The position numbers and the translations under genes were made by a program. Shown here in pieces: positions 8,476 to 16,167 of a stretch of 64,000 bases of DNA. Every line of letters starts with the position of its first letter. The stretch's first letter is position 1. The notes beneath the pieces were generated by a model that ran no database searches, was not told where the DNA came from, and worked only from the letters and a program-made list of their open reading frames with translations. The DNA lies in assembly GCA_036268875.1 (NCBI GenBank), contig DATATI010000041.1, positions 1-64,000 on the forward strand, in the 5' to 3' direction. This DNA is from Polyangia bacterium (lineage in GTDB: Bacteria > Myxococcota_A > Polyangia > Fen-1088).

Positions 8476-9004
8476 TGTCGTGAACCGGATCGGTGAGGAT
8501 CTTGGTGAACCACACCAGGCCGGTCATCACATCACGCAGGAAGAACAGGTGGATGGTGCGGAACAACAGCGCCCCGCCCGCCAGGCCAATCCAGACCTTG
8601 GACAGGTTGGTCAGGTAGCTGGAGAGATCGGTGTACGCCGGCAGCATGCCGAAGAACGAAGGTGAGAAATACAGCACCACCGGCGCCAGTCCCCAGATGC
8701 TGTGCAGGATGATCTTGCGGCGCAGGTTGAAGCCGACTTTGACCTTCTCTTTGTATTCGTGGGTCGCCTGGTTCATCTCGTCATAGCCCTTGGGCTCGAA
8801 GAAGAAATGGCCCACCTGGCGAATGCACATCGCGAAGGTCCAGCCGAACAGCGCCGCCGCCACCGGCTTGGTGAACAGCAGCACATAAGTCACCAGAAAG
8901 CTGATCGCGCTGATGAGGTGCAGCGACTGGTTGACGCGGCTGTGGTGGTAAAAGCGGTGATCGTCCCATCGTTGCTCCGCGAGCATGTCCAAGAATTTCT
9001 TCAT
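8396..9004 (-). CDS. Mpo1/DUF962-like membrane protein
   Basis: 202 residues from the ATG at 9004, which has an excellent AAAGGAGGAGAG site. Four or more hydrophobic segments are visible. Near the N-terminus is 'YHHSRVNQSLHLISA', which contains H-x3-N-x3-H, and at about residue 70 'RQVGHFFFEPKGYDE', which contains G-H-x2-F-E; both are hallmarks of the Mpo1/YGL010w (DUF962) family. Yeast Mpo1 is an iron-dependent dioxygenase that shortens 2-hydroxy fatty acids in sphingoid-base breakdown. The match here is by motif only and the rest of the sequence is divergent, so the activity is a hypothesis. It converges on the class III aminotransferase with an 80-bp overlap and carries a NemR-like palindrome upstream. 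Confidence 0.6.
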   Translation of the reverse strand: MKKFLDMLAEQRWDDHRFYHHSRVNQSLHLISAISFLVTYVLLFTKPVAAALFGWTFAMCIRQVGHFFFEPKGYDEMNQATHEYKEKVKVGFNLRRKIILHSIWGLAPVVLYFSPSFFGMLPAYTDLSSYLTNLSKVWIGLAGGALLFRTIHLFFLRDVMTGLVWFTKILTDPVHDIMLYYRSPLHLLRGELIEESGKAQHA

Positions 9005-9030
9005 CTCTCCTCCTTTGTTACAAATGATCC

Positions 9031-9046
9031 TAGACCGATTGGTCGA
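9031..9046. promoter_or_regulatory. Candidate TetR-family (NemR-like) operator
   Basis: TAGACCGATTGGTCGA has the TAGACC-N4-GGTCTA form described for NemR and related TetR repressors, with one mismatched pair. It sits 27 bp upstream of the ATG of the Mpo1-like gene, overlapping where its promoter or leader must be. No TetR-type gene is in the window. The symmetry is seen; the regulator is inferred. Confidence 0.45.
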
Positions 9047-9203
9047 CGGTGACGCCCACAAGCCCATGACAGTTGTGTGAAAGTTCGGCGACGGAGGTTT
9101 GTTGTCCCGAACGCTTACGCTTTTCTTGCTAGAAGGCGGCCGACGGCCAAACATGATCGGCAGCAGCGTCTAACATCCTTGGCAGTGGGGGGAATTGACA
9201 GAG

Positions 9204-10079
9204 ATGACAGACGGCACGTCGACGGCAGTCATGGTGTGGTGGACGGTCCTTCGCGCCGTCAGCGTATTGAACGGGGCGGTCTGGGTATTGATGGGAGTGA
9301 CCTGGTGGAAATCAAAGACCGAGCGCGATTCACGCCGGCGCACCCATGAAGAACTGCAACTGGGGCTGTCGGCGCTGTTTGTGCTGGGCTGCGGGTTTCG
9401 TTCGTTCTTTCCCTGGGCGGAAGCACCGCGGTTCTGCTTGTCGGCATCTGGGATCTCCAGCGCCGCCATTGCCCGCACGGTGGCCACCGTCGCCGAGCTG
9501 GCTCTGGTGACCCAGTGGGCGCTGACCATGCGCGAGATGTCGCTGGTTCGGAAGGTGCCGCTGGCCTTCGCGGCGTCTTGTTTGGTGGTGCCGCTGATCG
9601 CGGTGGCCGAGGTGGCGTCCTGGTACAGCGCCCTCACCACCAACTTCATCGGCAGCGTGGTGGAAGAGTCACTTTGGGCAATAACGTCGGGCCTGGCCAC
9701 AGTCGGGCTGGGAGCGCTCTTGCCCCGTTACGACGGCTATCGGCGGCGGTTCATCGCCTTCGCGATGATGTTGAACGTGGCCTACATCGGTTTCATGTGC
9801 ACCGTCGACGTCCCGATGTACTTCGGCCGCTGGCGCGCTGATCAGACGGCTGGCCGTCAATACCTGACCATCGGCCAGGGTTGGGCCGACGCCCAGGACC
9901 GACGGGTGTTGACCCGACGCTGGGAAGACTGGCGCGAAGAGATGCCGTGGATGTCGCTTTATTTCAGCGCCGGCGTCTGGATCAGCATCGGCCTGGCCCA
10001 GGCGGCCACCAAACGCTCGCGGCGCGACGCGCGCGAGATGGCCGAGCCGTTGCGCCAGCTGGGCGGCACGGCTATTTGA
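9204..10079 (+). CDS. Polytopic membrane protein of unknown function
   Basis: 291 residues from the ATG at 9204, preceded by GTGGGGGGA; a TTG at 9195 is possible. About six hydrophobic segments can be drawn ('TVLRAVSVLNGAVWVLMGV', 'LGLSALFVLGCGFRSFFPW', 'LVTQWALTMREMS', 'FAASCLVVPLIAVAEVA', 'SGLATVGLGALLP', 'MMLNVAYIGFMCTVDV'), with a charged loop 'DAQDRRVLTRRWEDWREE' before the last one. I do not recognise the family. It is convergent with the CPBP protease gene (8-bp overlap). Nothing suggests a catalytic role: there are no conserved His/Asp/Glu clusters. Confidence 0.7.
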   Translation: MTDGTSTAVMVWWTVLRAVSVLNGAVWVLMGVTWWKSKTERDSRRRTHEELQLGLSALFVLGCGFRSFFPWAEAPRFCLSASGISSAAIARTVATVAELALVTQWALTMREMSLVRKVPLAFAASCLVVPLIAVAEVASWYSALTTNFIGSVVEESLWAITSGLATVGLGALLPRYDGYRRRFIAFAMMLNVAYIGFMCTVDVPMYFGRWRADQTAGRQYLTIGQGWADAQDRRVLTRRWEDWREEMPWMSLYFSAGVWISIGLAQAATKRSRRDAREMAEPLRQLGGTAI

Positions 10080-10773
10080 ACAGGCGCGACATCAGCCGCA
10101 CCCCGTTGACGAACATGCCGGCAATTCCCACGCTGAAGATAAAGTCGCCGTAAAGTCCGTGCTCCAGCGCCACCAGCGCCGTCGAACGCGAGCGCTGATA
10201 GGTCCAGGCGAACAGCCAGCCACCAACGCTGGCCAGCAGGATGGCCACCCGGTGATGAACGATGATGTGCGACCAGCCGAACAAAAGACCGTTGACCGCG
10301 ATCAGGGTCTCCGGCCGGGCAAACAACCTGCCATAGCGGTGAAAGAAGAACGTCCGGTACATCAATTCTTGCGGATAAACAGAGAAGAGTGGGTACAGCA
10401 CAACGACGCCTAACCAGACGAGCGGCCGTTGGCGCGGCAGGTAAAACAGTCCGCTGCCGCCGCGCGACCACCAAGCCACGATCAACAAACCGCCCCCCAC
10501 GAAACCCGCGCGCAATAATAGACCACGCCAGCCGCCTTGCAGGCCGTCGCTGTTCCACAGTTGCCGGCGATCAAACGACGGATCGGCCAGCAGCAACGCC
10601 AAGCAGACGGCGCCACCGGTCATGATCACCACCAGTAGAATCCAGCGCGGGCCCAGGGAAATCAGCCCCGGCAACAGCCCGAACAGCACCGCCAGCTCCA
10701 GCCAGCGACGACGGCGAGTGGCAACAGAAAACGGGGCGGACAGCGGGGTCGGCAGGGGAGTCATTGGCGGCAA
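10072..10773 (-). CDS. CPBP-family intramembrane metalloprotease (Abi/CAAX-like)
   Basis: 233 residues and five to seven hydrophobic segments. The three CPBP motifs are visible in order: 'VYPQELMYRTFFFHRYG' near residue 150 (family form E-E-x3-R, here Q-E-x2-Y-R), 'LFGWSHIIVHH' (F-x3-H) and 'ALEHGLYGDF' (H-x3-N/D). Members include Rce1-like CAAX proteases and bacteriocin self-immunity proteins; zinc-dependent peptide cleavage in the membrane is the family activity. The change of the first motif Glu to Gln is unusual and could weaken activity. It diverges from the metallophosphoesterase gene across a 171-bp gap holding a promoter and an inverted repeat. Confidence 0.75.
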   Translation of the reverse strand: MPPMTPLPTPLSAPFSVATRRRRWLELAVLFGLLPGLISLGPRWILLVVIMTGGAVCLALLLADPSFDRRQLWNSDGLQGGWRGLLLRAGFVGGGLLIVAWWSRGGSGLFYLPRQRPLVWLGVVVLYPLFSVYPQELMYRTFFFHRYGRLFARPETLIAVNGLLFGWSHIIVHHRVAILLASVGGWLFAWTYQRSRSTALVALEHGLYGDFIFSVGIAGMFVNGVRLMSRLFK

Positions 10774-10836
10774 AGACGACTTTACGAGCGATTAACGGCA
10801 CCTTGTCGCTGCGAAATCGCAACAATCGCGGGTAGA

Positions 10837-10855
10837 AAACATTTCAACAATGTTT
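10837..10855. repeat. Inverted repeat in the divergent intergenic region
   Basis: Seven-base arms AAACATT and AATGTTT flank TCAAC, a perfect AT-rich dyad in otherwise GC-rich DNA. It lies between the divergent CPBP and metallophosphoesterase genes, 28 bp ahead of a good -35 box, and so could be an operator acting on either gene. No downstream T-run makes it look like a terminator. Confidence 0.4.
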
Positions 10856-10882
10856 CAGTGCCGGCACTGGGTCGCCCCGGCG

Positions 10883-10910
10883 TTGTCACGCAGCTCTTTT
10901 AACGTATAAG
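10883..10910 (+). promoter_or_regulatory. Sigma-70 promoter for the metallophosphoesterase gene
   Basis: TTGTCA at 10883-10888 and TATAAG at 10905-10910 are separated by 16 bp. Both hexamers are close to consensus and stand out in high-GC DNA. A start of transcription near 10917 would leave a leader of about 28 nt before the ATG at 10945. Confidence 0.55.
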
Positions 10911-10944
10911 TCATGAATAACAGGCAAACGAGGCGTCGTCGCTG

Positions 10945-11769
10945 ATGCGTTCGCAGACGCTGGCGCACATTTCGGATCTCCACGTGGGACGGAGCCCGGA
11001 CTGCGACGAGCGGGCTGCTCAACTGTGTCGCACGCTGGTCGAAGCGGACATTGACCACGTCGTGGTGACAGGCGATGTCACCCACCGCGGCCGCGCCCGC
11101 GAGCTGGCGCAGTTCAAGCAGGCCTTCGCGCCGCTGCTGGACGCCGGTCGCGTGACCGTGGTGCCGGGCAATCACGATCGCCTGGGAGACGATCTTCGTG
11201 AAACGATCATGCCGGGATCGCGCGTGCAGACTGAAACGAGATCGGGTTTGTATCTGGTGCGGTTGGATTCGACCGGTCCGCACAATCGATCGTGGATCAA
11301 CGGCCACGGCATGCTGGAGGAGGCGGACATCGACGCCGTTGATCAAGCGCTGTGGCGCGCGCCGCCGCATCACCTGGTGGTGCTGCTGCTGCACCATCAT
11401 TTGCTGCCGCTGCCCGACGAACACGCGATGGAGCGGTTGTCGGCGTGGATGGGCTTGCGCTTTACCTGCGAGCTGGCGCGCGGGCGGGCTTTGCTGGGCC
11501 GTATTCGTGGGCGTTGCGACCTGGTGCTGCACGGCCACCGCCATCAACCGCGCGTGCAACGGCCGTTCGCCGACGCGCGCCCGCTGCGCATCTTCAACGC
11601 CGGCAGCTCGACCGAGCTCGGCCGGGCCTGCGTCTTCAGCCATGCGGCCGGCGCACTGACCACCGGCCCTTGGTGGTTGGACGCGGTCGCCGGCCCGCCC
11701 GATCGCGAGCTATGGCAAGGCGGCGGCGCCCGCCAGGCTGGCGCGGCCCGCACGCTGCTGGCGATGTGA
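10945..11769 (+). CDS. Calcineurin-like metallophosphoesterase
   Basis: 274 residues with the full set of metal-binding blocks of the superfamily: 'LAHISDLHVGRSPD' (D-x-H), 'DHVVVTGDVTHRG' (G-D), 'VVPGNHDRLGDD' (G-N-H-D), 'LLLHHHLLPLPDEH' (His) and 'VLHGHRHQPRVQR' (G-H-x-H). A dinuclear metal phosphoesterase is therefore expected. The block spacing resembles the CpdA/Icc group (cyclic nucleotide phosphodiesterases), but the substrate cannot be told. No signal peptide, so cytoplasmic. It has its own promoter and no operon partner. Confidence 0.88.
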   Translation: MRSQTLAHISDLHVGRSPDCDERAAQLCRTLVEADIDHVVVTGDVTHRGRARELAQFKQAFAPLLDAGRVTVVPGNHDRLGDDLRETIMPGSRVQTETRSGLYLVRLDSTGPHNRSWINGHGMLEEADIDAVDQALWRAPPHHLVVLLLHHHLLPLPDEHAMERLSAWMGLRFTCELARGRALLGRIRGRCDLVLHGHRHQPRVQRPFADARPLRIFNAGSSTELGRACVFSHAAGALTTGPWWLDAVAGPPDRELWQGGGARQAGAARTLLAM

Positions 11770-11980
11770 TCGCGGCGCGGCGCAGGCGATAGGCCAGCGG
11801 GCCGACCTCGCGCGCTTGACCGCAGGGCGCAGGTGGGGATGACGTGTCGCTGGGACCGCCGGCTTCACCGGGCAATCACGGGGCGGCGGGTTTCTTCGTG
11901 TCGGGCGGGGGGCCTGGTGGCTGCGGCGGCGGCGCCGTCTTATCTTCCTTAAGCACAGAAACCAACAGGGAGGAATGACC

Positions 11981-12457
11981 ATGGCGACCACAGTGAAGGC
12001 GATCCCGGACGGCTATCATTCGGTGACGCCCTATCTCAGCATCAAAGGCGCGCGCGAGGCGCTGGCGTTTTACAAGAAAGCCTTCGGCGCCGAGGAAATC
12101 TACAAGCTGGACATGCCTGACGGCCGCATCGGGCACGCCGAGATCCAGATCGGCAATTCGCGCGTGATGTTATCCGACGAAATGCCCGAAATGCCGGACG
12201 CCATCACCCGCAGCCCGAAGACGTTGAACGGATCGACGACCGGATTCAACATTTACCTGGAGAACGTCGACGCTCGTTTCCAGCAAGCCGTCGCCGCCGG
12301 CGCCACCGTCAAGCGACCGGTCACCACGCAGTTCTACGGTGATCGCAGCGGCACGTTGGAAGATCCGTTCGGCCACTGCTGGACCCTTTCGACCCACGTC
12401 GAGGACGTGGCGCCCGACGAGATGAAGGCCCGCATGGTCAAGCTATTCGGCGGGTAG
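11981..12457 (+). CDS. VOC-superfamily protein, PhnB-like
   Basis: 158 residues from the ATG at 11981, about seven bases after GGGAGGAA; an ATG two codons earlier is also possible. It opens with 'VTPYLSIKGAREALAFYKKA' and continues 'FGAEEIYKLDMPDGRIGHAE', 'FNIYLENVDARFQQAVAAGA' and 'YGDRSGTLEDPFGHCWTLST', the two beta-alpha-beta-beta-beta modules of the VOC fold in the PhnB/YdcA-like 'glyoxalase/bleomycin resistance' group. The His in 'GHAE' and the Glu in 'LEDPFG' could bind metal. The family has many small-molecule roles, so the function is open. A hairpin directly follows the stop codon. Confidence 0.85.
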   Translation: MATTVKAIPDGYHSVTPYLSIKGAREALAFYKKAFGAEEIYKLDMPDGRIGHAEIQIGNSRVMLSDEMPEMPDAITRSPKTLNGSTTGFNIYLENVDARFQQAVAAGATVKRPVTTQFYGDRSGTLEDPFGHCWTLSTHVEDVAPDEMKARMVKLFGG

Positions 12458-12466
12458 AACAACATA

Positions 12467-12495
12467 CGGCGGGGACGGTGCGTTGGTCCCCGCCG
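12467..12495 (+). terminator. Hairpin terminator after the VOC gene
   Basis: A perfect ten-base stem, CGGCGGGGAC with GTCCCCGCCG, encloses a nine-base loop and starts ten bases after the stop codon. The following run is only weakly T-rich (GTCTGTTG), as is common in high-GC genomes. The next 250 bp up to the lipoprotein gene show nothing else recognisable. Confidence 0.6.
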
Positions 12496-12748
12496 GTCTG
12501 TTGTCGCTGGGTGAGCTGGCGCTGGCCGGTCGTGGTCGTCTTAAGACTTTGACGGCGGCGAGATCCGCCGTCGGCTCAAAACTGACCGAGCCGACGCTGA
12601 AGCCCGGGTAAATCGCCGCCGACAGGGACCGGCCACTACTTGAAAGATCTTTTGCGCCCGAGGCAGGGCCGGTCTGACGCGAAGGCCAAAGGATTGGTGG
12701 CGACCGTGGTTTTTGGGCCGGCATCGTGCGACAAATCGGCCCCTCACC

Positions 12749-13660
12749 ATGATGCGCAAATTGTCCGTGGTTTCCTTCTCGTTTGCCGCGGTGGTCGGCT
12801 GCTCCAGCGGAGGCGGATCGTCCCCGCCCAGCAACAAGCCGGACACCGGCACGACGATGGACGGGGCGTCAGTGGCAGACGCCCCGCGCGTCGACGCGGC
12901 CGCGCCGGACACCGGGCCGGTCGCCGAGGTGGGGCCCGTCGATCGAGGGGGCGGCACCGGCGACAGCACCGACAGCGGCGCCCTCGACGCCACCGCGCCC
13001 GTCGACGTCCCCGCCGAGACTGCGCCCGACACCGGCGGACTGCCCGCGGGCCTCAAGGCCATCATGATCACCGACGGCGCCGCCACGCCTACCGCGGGCG
13101 ACACCGTGATGCGCGATCGCCTGAAGGCGCTTGGCTTCGTCATCACGCTGGTCAGGGACGCCGACGTGACCACGCCACAAGCGATGGCGATGGATCTGGT
13201 GGTCATCTCCAGCAGCGCCGAGTCGGCGCCGCTCGGGACCAAGGTCACCAACGTCACCATCCCCGTGCTGAGCATCGAAAACGGCGAGTACCCGATGCTG
13301 AAAATGAGCGGCGCCGCCCGCGGCACCGACTGGGACATGACCGCCAACCAGACGTCGGTGATCATCAAGATGCCCACCCACGAACTGGCCGCCGGGTTGA
13401 CCGGCACGGTGAAGGTGTCCAGCAAGACCGGCGACATGGGGTGGGGCGTCCCCAGCGCCAGCGCCATCGTGGTCGCCACGATGACCGACAATCCGGCGCA
13501 CATCATGATCTTCGGCTACGAAAAAGGCGCCCAGATGGTGGGCATGACCGCGCCCGCGCGCCGGGCGGGTTACGCCATCCGCGAAGATCTCGCCGCCAAT
13601 CTCACCGCCGAGGGCGGCAAGCTGTTCGACGCGGCGGTGACCTGGGTGATGGGTAAATAG
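12749..13660 (+). CDS. Lipoprotein with Asp/Pro-rich linker and a repeat-type C-terminal domain
   Basis: 303 residues from the ATG at 12749 (the next codon is also ATG). A signal peptide ends in the lipobox 'AAVVGC', so the protein should be lipid-anchored. A low-complexity linker rich in Asp, Ala, Pro and Thr runs to about residue 105. The globular part starts 'LKAIMITDGAATPTAGDTVM' and continues 'DRLKALGFVITLVRD', 'AMDLVVISSSAESAPLG', 'NVTIPVLSIENGEYPML' and ends 'GGKLFDAAVTWVMGK'. This Rossmann-like order (strand, helix, 'VVISS') is seen in extracellular proteins of Planctomycetes and Myxococcota with no firm function. It is a singleton; no operon partner. Confidence 0.8.
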   Translation: MMRKLSVVSFSFAAVVGCSSGGGSSPPSNKPDTGTTMDGASVADAPRVDAAAPDTGPVAEVGPVDRGGGTGDSTDSGALDATAPVDVPAETAPDTGGLPAGLKAIMITDGAATPTAGDTVMRDRLKALGFVITLVRDADVTTPQAMAMDLVVISSSAESAPLGTKVTNVTIPVLSIENGEYPMLKMSGAARGTDWDMTANQTSVIIKMPTHELAAGLTGTVKVSSKTGDMGWGVPSASAIVVATMTDNPAHIMIFGYEKGAQMVGMTAPARRAGYAIREDLAANLTAEGGKLFDAAVTWVMGK

Positions 13661-13737
13661 GGCGGGGCCGGGATTTTGTGGTCTGCGCCGGCTCCGCGTC
13701 GGCGGGTCCGGTCGCTGCGTAGACGGAGCACCTGGTC

Positions 13738-14721
13738 TTAGTCGGTCTGGACTTGTCGCCCGACCCGGATCTCCGTCGTTGCGGCGCGGGTTGGTTCTCG
13801 GCCCGCTGTCCAGTCGGTGATCCGGCGGTCGAGAACCTGCATGATCGCCGCGGCCCCTTGCACCGACAGGTGGACGCCGTCGCGGTAGTTGATCCGGTCG
13901 TGGCGAAAGGCGCCCAGGTCGGGCGCGTTCAGATCAATGATCAGATCGCCCGGCGACGAGAACAGGGCCAGCAGGCGCTGGTTGTAGCGATCCATGCGGG
14001 CGCGGCGCGGGGCCAATAGCTCGTCGATGGTCGGGGGGATCACCGCGACCAGGCGCAGGCCGTGGGCGCGCAGCTCGCCGACCATCGTGCGGTATTCGTC
14101 GAACGCCATTTGGTCGACATGGACCTCACCTTCGGATTTCATGATCCGGGTCAGGACCGGGTTCAGCGGGCGCATCTCTTTGATCACCTCGGAGAACTCG
14201 GTGCCCAGCGGATCCCAGACCAGCGGCGCACGCCCGCGTTCGACGGCGCGTTTTTGCCAATACGATCGGCCGAGCGAGATCGAGCCGAGGGCGCTGACGA
14301 TCTCGCTTTCGCGCATCTCGTCGGCGTTCACCCCATGAGCGTCGGTCAGATAAGGGTGAATCAAACAGATCGCCACCTTCAGGCCCGGCGTGGCCAGCGC
14401 GCGCTCGGCCAGCAGGCGTTCCTCGGTGATGTTGCCGCCGTCGGTGGATTCGTTGTACGTGCGCAGGCCGCGAATGGCGGCGGTGTTCCAGTTGCTGGTC
14501 ACCGACGAGCCCAGCAGGATCGCGTCGAAGTTCCGGGGCACGTAGTTGACGCTGAGCAGGTATTTCCCCCGCCGTTCGCTGTCATAGATGCCCAGCGTGC
14601 GTCCGTGGGTGTCGCGAAACAGTCCGTAAAGATCGACCCACACGTTCAGGCAGACCACGGCGCCGCCCACCAGCAGCGTGGCGGCGAGGGTGGCGACGAT
14701 GAAGCGGCGGGGGGGCATCAC
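13738..14721 (-). CDS. Membrane-anchored SGNH/GDSL-like protein, MBOAT partner
   Basis: 327 residues. An N-terminal hydrophobic helix (residues 8-28) anchors the protein, which should lie outside the inner membrane. Block I is 'AILLGSSVTSNW' with Ser72/Ser73 in the G-S-S turn typical of the AlgJ/AlgX/DltD-like group, and the last block is 'YRDGVHLSVQGA' with Asp281 and His284. It follows the MBOAT gene by nine bases in the same operon. In alginate O-acetylation and D-alanylation systems such proteins pass the acyl group from the MBOAT channel to a polymer outside the cell, and the same role is likely here. The acceptor polymer is not encoded nearby. Confidence 0.72.
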   Translation of the reverse strand: MMPPRRFIVATLAATLLVGGAVVCLNVWVDLYGLFRDTHGRTLGIYDSERRGKYLLSVNYVPRNFDAILLGSSVTSNWNTAAIRGLRTYNESTDGGNITEERLLAERALATPGLKVAICLIHPYLTDAHGVNADEMRESEIVSALGSISLGRSYWQKRAVERGRAPLVWDPLGTEFSEVIKEMRPLNPVLTRIMKSEGEVHVDQMAFDEYRTMVGELRAHGLRLVAVIPPTIDELLAPRRARMDRYNQRLLALFSSPGDLIIDLNAPDLGAFRHDRINYRDGVHLSVQGAAAIMQVLDRRITDWTAGREPTRAATTEIRVGRQVQTD

Positions 14722-14730
14722 AGGTCGTGT

Positions 14731-16167
14731 TCAAAAAGCAAAGTAGACAAACTGCTTGGCGATGTTCGAGTTCAGGTAGAGAAACGAGGCCAATAGCAGG
14801 GCTGCCGCCGATGCTGAGGCCAGCGTCGAACGCTTGAGCGCGCCTGCCAGTTCGTCCGACGTCTTGCCGGCGAAGGCGGCGTAAAGGCCGAAGGCCAGCA
14901 GCGGCAGCAGCGTCGTCACGCCGACCTTGCGCACCTCGCGCAATAGCTCGACGCCCAGCCCGCCGGGGCGCGGGAGCAACTGCGCGGCGAAGTGCGCGGC
15001 GGTGGTCAGATCCGGTGAACGGAAAAAGATGAAGGTCAGGTTCACGAAGGCGAACGTCACCGCCGTGGCGATCAGCGGCGGCAGCTTGGGCAGCCGCTTG
15101 CTCTTGGCCTTCTTGCGCACTTGATTCACCACCAGGGCGATGCCGTGCAAGAGCCCGAAGACCACGAACGTCCACGACGGCCCATGCCAGAGACCCGCGA
15201 TGGTCATCGACAGCAGCGTGGCCACCGCTGCGGTGACCAGGGTGGCGCGGCTGAACGCGCGCAGGATCGGCGTGTAGAGATAGGTGGTGATGAACGCCGA
15301 CAGCGACATGTGCCAGCGCTGCCAGAACTCGATCACCGTGCGGGCGCGAAACGGCGCGTTGAAGTTGCGCGGCAGGCGAATGCCCAGCATGGCCGCCGAG
15401 CCCAGCGCCATGTCGGTGTACCCGCTGAAGTCGAAGTAGATCTGCATGGTGTAGGCGACGCTGAAGACCCACGCCTCCACCGTCGACCAGTCGGTGGCGC
15501 CGGCGGCAAAGCCGACGTCGGCGACGCGGGCGAATGAATCGGCCAGCAGGACCTTCTTGCCGATGCCCGTGGCGAACAGGAACAAACCTTGCGCGCCCAG
15601 CTCCCAGCGTTCGTCGCTGGTCAGCTTGGGCGCGGTCAGCTGCGGGACCATCGCCTTGGCGCGCGCCAGCGGACCCGAGGTCACGTTGGGAAAGAAAGCC
15701 ACGAAGGTGGCGTGGTCGAGGAGACCGCTCGGCGAGATCAGGCCTTCGTAGCAGTCGACCAGGTACATGATCTGCTGCAGGGTGAAAAAGCTGATGCCCA
15801 GCGGAAACGCCCAGTCGGGCAGGGCGACGCGCGGCAGGCCCAGCAGCATCAGATTCGACAGGAAGAAGTTGACGTACTTGAACAGACACAGAAACCCGAT
15901 GTTCAGCAGCAAGCCCAGCTGCAGCCAGCGGCGGCGTGTGCTCTCGCGCGTCTCGGCGGCCATCCGCCGGGCCAAAAACCAGTTGACCACGATCGATCCG
16001 CCCAGCAGCCACAGGTTCGACGGTTTCGGCCAGGCGTAGGCGACCAGCGAACCCAGCAGCAACGCCCCTTGCCCGGCGCGCGCCCCCCCGATCTTGCGCG
16101 CCAGCGCGAAAATCAAGGCGACGGCGGGAAAAAAGCAAAAGACGTAAGTGAACGAATTGAACGCCAT
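14731..16167 (-). CDS. MBOAT-family membrane O-acyltransferase
   Basis: 478 residues and about ten membrane segments. The AlgI/DltB-type signatures are present: 'LPDWAFPLGISFFTLQQIMY', 'VTSGPLARAKAMVPQL', 'MQIYFDFSGYTDMALGSA' and 'FWQRWHMSLSAFITTYLY', then 'IAGLWHGPSWTFVVFG', where the His in WHG is the catalytic residue of the family. It moves an acyl group from a cytoplasmic carrier through the membrane to an acceptor outside. Its start overlaps the stop of the SDR gene by one base. The upstream acyl carrier protein and FkbH are the obvious source of its donor, in contrast to alginate systems where acetyl-CoA or an unknown donor is used. Confidence 0.9.
   Translation of the reverse strand: MAFNSFTYVFCFFPAVALIFALARKIGGARAGQGALLLGSLVAYAWPKPSNLWLLGGSIVVNWFLARRMAAETRESTRRRWLQLGLLLNIGFLCLFKYVNFFLSNLMLLGLPRVALPDWAFPLGISFFTLQQIMYLVDCYEGLISPSGLLDHATFVAFFPNVTSGPLARAKAMVPQLTAPKLTSDERWELGAQGLFLFATGIGKKVLLADSFARVADVGFAAGATDWSTVEAWVFSVAYTMQIYFDFSGYTDMALGSAAMLGIRLPRNFNAPFRARTVIEFWQRWHMSLSAFITTYLYTPILRAFSRATLVTAAVATLLSMTIAGLWHGPSWTFVVFGLLHGIALVVNQVRKKAKSKRLPKLPPLIATAVTFAFVNLTFIFFRSPDLTTAAHFAAQLLPRPGGLGVELLREVRKVGVTTLLPLLAFGLYAAFAGKTSDELAGALKRSTLASASAAALLLASFLYLNSNIAKQFVYFAF

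Noticed and set aside
9195-9203. TTG as start of the membrane protein
   Set aside because: The ATG at 9204 sits at a better distance from GGGGGGA.
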